Part shown: piece by piece, positions 57,668-64,000 of the stretch | Position numbering within the stretch: the first letter of the stretch is position 1 | Layout: each line of letters begins with the position of its first letter | Assembly: GCA_964019695.1 (NCBI GenBank) | Contig: OZ026518.1 | Coordinates: forward strand, 108,286,305 to 108,350,304 | DNA from: Loripinus fragilis | Lineage: Eukaryota; Mollusca; Bivalvia; Lucinida; Lucinidae | Direction of reading: 5' to 3' | DNA length: 64,000 nt | Position numbers and translations under genes: made by a program | The notes under the pieces: model-generated | What the model saw: only the letters and a program-made list of their open reading frames with translations | Told to the model about the DNA's origin: nothing | Databases searched by the model: none

Positions 57668-59370
57668 GCATAGAACTTAGTAGCCTTGACTATTACACAC
57701 ACCATATATAACCAAAAACTATACCTCCTAAAATGACTAAGTTATTTTCAAAGCTGAATTTGACTAAGTTATTTTATATATTACCACAGCAGGACCAGGA
57801 CACTATCATAGACCAACTAGTGGATACGAACAGAAAACTATCACAATCATAGTTATTTCAGCTCAGCGCTGAAGTTTACCTGATATTGAGAGAGGGTATC
57901 AGTCAAATTGTCGAATGTGTAGGTGTGGAAACTCCACATTGTGGAAATGTGGAGATGTGGTGGATCCACATTGTCAAGATGTGGAGATGTGGTGGATCCA
58001 CATTTTTAGTGTGGCGGTCCACATTAATTTCGAATTTATCCAAGAATTAACGTAAATCTCCATTATGCTGACCCTCAATATATCTGCATTTATTCACATT
58101 TGAAATGTGGAAATCCACATTGCTCCACAATACATCCACATTTCTCCACATTACATCCACCTTCAAAATGTGGAGATGTGGTGGATCCACATTGCATCCA
58201 CATTTTACGTGTGAAGGTCCACATCGCATCCACATCTCAAGCGACATGGACACTTTCATCAACATCTTATCATTAAACCCCAATACTATTACATGCCAAT
58301 GATGATTATCTAACGTATCAACAGAAGCTCTAACTTAATCAAAAGATTGATACTAGCTATCAAATACGACACCATGCAAGAACCTGAAAAAGTATAATCC
58401 TTAGAAACATTCAAGCAGACTTATCATTGCTAAGTACACACCTACTCTAGATAAAATGACTGAGTTCTTTTCAAAGTCCTAACTGATTCTACAGAATATT
58501 ACATCTAGGAGTGGAGGTCTTGAGATACAACCTCAAGCGACATTCTATAAAACTTAACTTTTAGGATATAATTACCCTAATCAACTAATAAAAGTACTAA
58601 GTTAAAATCAAGCTAAGAGTCTGACCAAAATGTAAAGCTAAAATAATAATAAAAAGCCCAATCATATCTGAATACCTTTCCTCTTAAAATGACCAAGTTA
58701 TCTATTGGTTCGAAAAGTTATACTTGTTGTCGCTTTTAGAAGATACTACTTGCTTTTCAATGACGTCATGTATAATCTATATGACGTAACTTATCATTGA
58801 AAGTCGCGAAAAGCGAAAAATTGTGCTAAATGTAATATTTCTTAGCTACAGAAATAAGCCTTGAATATCTAAGTTATTTTTCTAAAGAGACTATAAGATA
58901 CGCAGAACTTAATGAACCCAAAATTCCTTACGTAAAATATAATCCGCTGTTGCAACGTACTAGATGTACGATATGCAAATTAGGAACCCTGTTGTTTGTG
59001 ATGCAAGTAAAGTTAGTCTTTATAAAAAGATGACCACAATATGCCCACCAGGTAGGAATTTGTCACAATCAGATCGATTTTCACGCAAATAAACTAAGTT
59101 ATTTTCAATAGCCCAGAAAACTATCACAATCACAGATCAGCCTGCGCTTTTGCGCAAAATAAACTAAGTTATTCTCAACAACCCAGTAAACTATCACAAT
59201 CATAGGCCCAACCAGAATAGTCCTAAAAATAAACTAAGTTATTCACAGCTAGTTACTCAAGCTAACAGGGCGGTCATCTTTGGGTACGCCGAATTTTTAT
59301 CCTGAAAAAAAAAACTAAGTTCTTTTCAGGCTAAAAATTCGGCGTACCCATAGTGCCGCCCATTACTACT
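57668..59370 (-). repeat. Unit 2 outer terminal inverted repeat (1,703 bp)
   Basis: Inverse of 46,847-48,549 with the same length, ending in the hairpin and ATTACTACT, followed by GATGAC. Confidence 0.9.
59268..59361. repeat. Right terminal hairpin
   Basis: Inverse of the left terminal hairpin. One stem position differs (TTTGGG for TATGGG), giving an extra mispair. Confidence 0.85.
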
Positions 59371-59376
59371 GATGAC

Positions 59377-59745
59377 ATTACCTTTTCATGGTACTACATA
59401 AGTAGGCATATACATGTACTTTATATAAATTCTACAGCACGCCAATCGAGTGGATGGACAGAGTATACTGGATGGAGAGCTTGTTCATTTGTGAATTTCA
59501 CATGGACTGACTGTCTAAGCTAAAGCCATTATTCATTTCATACAGCAGGTGGGCGCTTGTTATCTTCCCAGACGCTTGAGTGAATTATACAATCATAGTA
59601 GTCAAGTTGGCAGCACTTGCTTCAATTACTTAATCTGAACCCCCATTCCTTATCAAATGTAGACCTCATTAATCATACATCATACTGTCATATTCCGCTA
59701 AAACTGACTCCTACCTTTGGATATGCACCGTACATATTATTAATA
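59377..59745. other. Unique flank, no gene recognised
   Basis: Unrelated to the left flank of the palindromic element, which argues against a simple read fold-back. Confidence 0.5.
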
Positions 59746-59747
59746 GG

Positions 59748-59875
59748 TCTTGTCGCGAGAAAACCTGATTTAGTTGCTAACGAACAGCTAAGGCGCAGAT
59801 CAGCCTGCACATCCGTGCAGTCTGATATCAGATCCTTGGTTATTCGCTCGCTGGGGAGTAAATTAACCTCATAAA
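59748..59875 (+). mobile_element. GCGCAG-core hairpin MITE (CGAGAAAACC type), copy 1
   Basis: CGCGAGAAAACCT, GCGCAGATCAGCCTGC, GTGCAGTCTGATATCAG and GTTATTCGCT match 63,604-63,716 in order. Confidence 0.65.
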
Positions 59876-60229
59876 CTAGTACAAGAAAAAAAGATCAATA
59901 CTCTAGCTAGTCTATGCAGCTAAGCAGGCTAATATTGGCCTTACATGTAATTGGGCGCAAAGCCAGCGTACAGGTTTTCTCATGGCGAGGGCCAAATGTT
60001 CCAAAGTAAAATAAAGATGAACATAGGCGTAACACAATTTAAGACTTTGACTCCAGTGATGATTCGGAGAAGCATTGGTGTATACAGCATGATTGGAGTC
60101 TCTGCTGGGCGCATGACGAATACTTGGGTCCATAGCTAGCAACTGAGCTTATTTTACAAAGTATGCGTAACGTCAAATCGTTTAATAGTTTCGTTATGTG
60201 TAGTCTCATATGCTTTTGGGTGTTTGGTA

Positions 60230-61556
60230 CGAGGGCTGTTCAAATATGAATGCAAGTAGCTTCATAACTTTCGTCACATGTATGCTACGACAAAATGGTA
60301 TACGTTTCTGGAAAGGATTATATGTCACCTTTAAACTGGCACCAGACTTAAAGAAAAAAATCAGTATTCTTATTGAGTTACAGCCCTTTGAATGAGGGTC
60401 ATTTTAGTATACTAACAAACTCAATGCTTCTAACATACTAGTGATATAGACGAGCGTATAATTCTTCGATAAATCGGTGAAATTTCTTGAAATTTTTCAG
60501 GAAGTATCCCCACATACTTATATAATGATTCTGTGAAAGTTGCGAAAATCCGACATGTTTTTGTTAAATTACATTGAATCATTTTCACTAAAGTCTCCTT
60601 ATGTTTGCAAATAAATGGCAAACAAAACACCACCTTTCAGTTTTCAGTCAAACTTTTCTCTAACAAAATGCACGAAGCAACATTTAAACTTCTTTTAACT
60701 CAAAGACAATACATGTTGATCGCTCATACTGAGTTGTCAATACAAATCATTGAAGGATAGTGGGTATTTTTTAAACGCTGAAAAGCATTTTTATTAAGTC
60801 AAAACTGCCTTAAGAGAAGGGGTTATAGAACTTATACTTAATTTTGTTGCCATAACATTGCGGTTTAAATCTAAATTTGAACGTTAACTTTAAGTTTAAC
60901 CAAAATAGGCATTATTTACAAGAAAACTACTCATCTGGTCTTGAGGACTAGACAGATTGAACATATTTAAATTTAAGTAAACACGTCATTAAGAAGCAGA
61001 GAATGCTTGAAAAAATTATATAAAATGTGGTAACTCTGTAAATAGAGGACGGAGCGTTTTGAAAACTTCCTTAAGGCATATTTAGCATGTATTATGCAAA
61101 ACACAAAGAAAAAGACACAGCGATGTTAATTATTGCATCACCAGTAGATAACTCAAAATGACGTTTATCATAAAATTAATGACGTCACAAACGTGGCTGT
61201 TTACTCGAGATTATAACAGGATTAAATAAACTTTTTCATGCAAGCAACTGTGTCTATGTACCTTAAACTTGCATCTAAAATTTGGTGCCGTTTTGTCTCA
61301 AACTTACAAAGATATGACTCTATATCCGCACATGTACCAAAACGTGTATGGCAATTTGCTTCAGAAAAACGTCAGTATACAGGAATGGCCTTTATATAAG
61401 CGTCTGTAACTCGAAAAATACAGTGAGTGTTTCTTTGTGTTTGGTGTCACTTTAAAGGCCAAAAATAGTTCTTTCCAGAAAGGTATAACATTTTGTCGCA
61501 GCATATATGTGAAGAAAGTTATGAAGCTACTTGCATTCATATCTGAACAGCCCTCG
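60230..61556. mobile_element. Mariner-type non-autonomous element, 1,327 bp, long TIRs
   Basis: Ends CGAGGGCTGTTCAAATATGA and its inverse with one mismatch, flanked by TA (60,228-60,229; 61,557-61,558). High similarity extends about 75 bp and weaker similarity to about 200 bp (GTATACGTTTCTGGAAAGG versus its partner). No transposase frame inside. Ends resemble those of mariner elements (CGAGGG). Confidence 0.8.
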
Positions 61557-61902
61557 TAAATTTCTTTGCCGTAAAAAACCCAAATATTTTATTTTTATGA
61601 CAAGATCATACGGGTGAAATAATGCAAAACGAAGAATACACTTTGGAATTAACTCTATAATGCCTTCTCAATGACTTTTAACACTAGCTAACCCAGTCAC
61701 TATGATTTACGTTTACACATATTTACTCACGACGAAAAAATCGGATTTGAAAGGGGTTTCTGGTCTGAGTCTTCCCTGGTTATGGCTTGCTGTTTGTTGA
61801 TGATGTAACTGAAGGAAAATATCGTTTCGAATTAAAAATAGAGGCTGTAGGCATCTGGTATTGCTTAAGATAACTTATCAACACAAGTACCTGACATATT
61901 CT

Positions 61903-62146
61903 ATATGAGCCGCGACATGAGATTTCCAACAATGTGGTATATTCGACCAGCAAAGCCTCAGATCAGTCTGCGCATACGCGCAGTCTGATCAGAGCCTTTG
62001 TTCGTAGCTTAATATTCTATGAGTGTTAAGGTACTGTCTGAACATCATTTGGAGTTTCTAAGCTTAAAAGGAGGCTGCACAAGCTCGTCTGAATCTACAC
62101 TTGTCAGCATGCCACATTTTTGGAAATCACATGTCACGGCTCAATT
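61903..62146. mobile_element. GATCTG-core MITE, copy 2 (opposite orientation)
   Basis: ATATGAGCCGCGACATGAGA at left and GGAAATCACATGTCACGGCT at right. The core CTCAGATCAGTCTGCGCATA and TCTAAGCTTAAAAGGAGG match the inverse of 10,409-10,653. Confidence 0.75.
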
Positions 62147-63600
62147 ATGAAATCATAAGTCCAGATGAACAAATCTTTGAGAATAAAACTAATGATATTT
62201 TCGTATACAGCGGTTTGAACATATGTTTTGGCTGCCCAAATGTACCGTCTCGGTGGGACGAATCGTGTGAGTACGTACCAACAACTTATATTTTGGTGCA
62301 CAAATAAGAATACTATTATTTAACTGCACTCTTATCTAGAGGTCTGTCTAAGATTCTATGAAGAACAAAACCTTCTGCTGGGGTCTATTTCCGAGGTACG
62401 TGTAAATGAAACACGATTATCTTTCGAAAAGAATCTTTCCGTCCGTCCGTGAGTGCGAAAACGTTTCGGCATTCAGCAACATTTCTATCTATCTGTATAT
62501 CTAGAGCAAATTTATACTGAGCCGGACAAGAAACACTACTCTAAAATTGAATACTAATTATAACATGAAATTTTGCAGATATTTTCATGCACTTTGCATA
62601 AAACAATAAGACAAAGTTTATTGTAGTTATGTATAGTATTGATAAACTATTTATTGAGGTCAAAACTTTATAGGGAACATATCCGCGATGTTACATGCCA
62701 ATACCAAGGCCATTTGCCCTTTGATTCCGAAATAGAGAATTTCTGAAGGGGTTTTACCTGACATGTGCATGGTTGTCAAAACAAACAAACCAACCAAACA
62801 AAAATCAAACAAGTAAAACTCATTGAACATTTAACACGACGCACATTTATTTGGTAGCTTTTGATTTGGTTGTACATGTACGTTGAACAGAGCCTTGCCA
62901 GTTCTCGAGTTTTATACAGAGATTAGTAATGCAAATTGAGACTTCGAAGATACCGTTTCGAAAACACTTTAATAAACTGTATGTCAGTTCCTATTGTCGA
63001 GGCTATATTTTAATTACTATAATATGCAAACAACTATTAGAACTATTAGACATTTCTACGAAGAATAACCTGGATATGGAATATAAAATAGCCACGTTTT
63101 TTAAACAAAACAACAAAAAGACGGTTGATTCACACGCGAATAGCGAATATGCAGCCTCTGTTACAACTTTCCTCAAATGCATGGTATGTCATATTGGAGC
63201 ACTGCAAAATGACTTAAAATCAAAGTATGCTAGGGTGCATGGCCCACTCTGCTTATTTCAAACGCATCAATTGTTGAACAGATCTTTACCATTAAAAAGA
63301 GATTTCAGTGTACAAGATAAACAGATTGAGAGGTTCAATGTTTTTTTTTTATGATTTTGTGACCATTCTCTGTCCGTTTTCCGTCCGTCATCAGTTTTAA
63401 AATCACTGAATCGATTTAAGCCAAATTTCCTCAATGGTATTGGGGAAAGAACGTTTGTTCGCGAAGTTCTGGTCATATGACCAAAATGGCTGCCACGCCC
63501 ATATACAAATGTATGATAAAAGAAACCTAAAACAATATATCCTCCTTTCCTTTGTTCGGGATGACATAATTTGAATGGTAGTTGAGATACCCTTGTTATA
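62147..63600. other. No gene recognised
   Basis: The longest open frame (62,929-63,354, plus) has no recognisable motif and no supporting context. Confidence 0.4.
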
Positions 63601-63603
63601 ATG

Positions 63604-63716
63604 ACTGGACCTCGACGCGAGAAAACCTACCTTTAGGGATTTGCGAACAACACAGGCGCAGACCAGCCTGCGCATTCGCGCAGTCTGATCAGCACCTTTG
63701 TTATTCGCTATGTTGA
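63604..63716 (+). mobile_element. GCGCAG-core hairpin MITE, copy 2
   Basis: CGCGAGAAAACCTAC, GCGCAGACCAGCCTGCGC and CGCGCAGTCTGATCAG form a strong hairpin. Related to 59,748-59,875. Confidence 0.7.
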
Positions 63717-64000
63717 AAGTACAATATCTAAACTTGCTACAAGCAAATTTTCAAGTTTCTAAATGTAGCTAGTCTCTGTAGCTGAGGGGACTGGGTTGAG
63801 TCTCACTTTGTTGGACACCCCGGAGACCGGGGCCCATGTGTATGCAATAGACAAAGGACTGACAACATATCATTGGTAATACTATTACCTTACCAAGAGC
63901 CTTCAGCAATGTTCAGTATCTTTGAATAAACGTGATAACAAGATTGTTGAAAGGAACATATTAGTACCAGGCGACTTGAATCCTCGGTTTTGGTGGGCAT

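Larger units (their letters stand above)
46847..59370. mobile_element. Palindromic inverted-dimer element (Polinton/adintovirus-derived, non-autonomous)
   Basis: 12,524 bp flanked by the direct 6-bp repeat GATGAC (46,841-46,846 and 59,371-59,376). Ends are AGTAGTAATGGGCGGC and its inverse. From memory, Polinton/Maverick elements also have 6-bp duplications and AG-starting long inverted repeats. It consists of two ~6.26-kb units in mirror orientation, each TIR - 2.92 kb with three genes - TIR. Its midpoint falls in a single shared hairpin. The gene products resemble Polinton/adintovirus-type proteins. No DNA polymerase, integrase, packaging ATPase or protease is present, so a helper would be needed. 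Flanks on the two sides are unrelated. Confidence 0.85.

Noticed and set aside
46847..59370. The palindrome as a read fold-back or missed-adapter assembly artefact
   Set aside because: The flanks on the two sides are different, a 6-bp direct repeat brackets it, and the two halves differ at many bases (five residues in the zinc-finger protein, a start codon). Read-level confirmation is still desirable.
62929..63354. 141-aa open frame
   Set aside because: No recognisable motif, composition like non-coding AT-rich DNA, and no neighbouring exon evidence.
63780..63840. tRNA or tRNA-derived SINE
   Set aside because: TAGCTGAGGGGACTGG weakly resembles an A box but no B box or cloverleaf was found.

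Overview
The window looks like gene-poor, repeat-rich invertebrate DNA. It is AT-rich, and I find no convincing host protein-coding gene and no clear host exon. Several dispersed elements resemble ones I know from bivalve molluscs: a reverse-transcriptase ORF with a long repeated 3' tail, and hairpin MITEs with a GCGCAGNCTGATC core. A bivalve, perhaps a venerid-type clam, is therefore my inference. The species cannot be fixed from sequence alone.

Layout. 1-13.7 kb: degenerate non-LTR (LINE) sequence on the minus strand, several copies of the RT-linked 3' repeat, and several inverted-repeat MITEs. 13,690-20,610: a young, intact LTR retrotransposon (LTRs of 1,176 bp, 5-bp target duplication ACCGT, one 1,474-codon Gag-Pol ORF on the minus strand). 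Its domain order is Gag-PR-INT-RT-RNaseH, the order of the Gmr1 branch of Ty3/gypsy. It sits between two oppositely oriented arrays of a ~350-bp repeat (about 12.09-13.68 and 22.54-23.97 kb). 24-46.8 kb: a mosaic of fossil elements. It holds Tc1/mariner-type non-autonomous transposons, a mariner transposase fragment, a broken RT ORF joined to its 3' repeat, a broken ORF of a transposon-associated family split by another repeat copy, a ~355-bp tandem repeat and many MITEs.

46,847-59,370: the most striking object, a 12,524-bp palindromic element flanked by the 6-bp duplication GATGAC. It is an inverted dimer of two ~6.26-kb units. Each unit has ~1.7-kb terminal inverted repeats and the same three-gene cassette: a ~280-aa protein that I believe is Polinton/adintovirus-type and probably a capsid component, a small basic Cys-containing protein, and a zinc-finger protein with an acidic middle. 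The two cassettes point away from each other. Both outer ends carry a ~93-nt imperfect hairpin. The exact midpoint (53,108/53,109) falls in the loop of a single shared hairpin. No polymerase, integrase, ATPase or protease is visible. The structure fits a head-to-head replication intermediate of a small hairpin-ended, Polinton-derived non-autonomous virus or transposon that was integrated as one piece.

59.4-64 kb: unique DNA plus a 1.33-kb mariner-type non-autonomous element and three more hairpin MITEs. The genes that could still work in this window are those of the Gmr1-like retrotransposon and of the palindromic element. Everything else that resembles coding sequence is broken.
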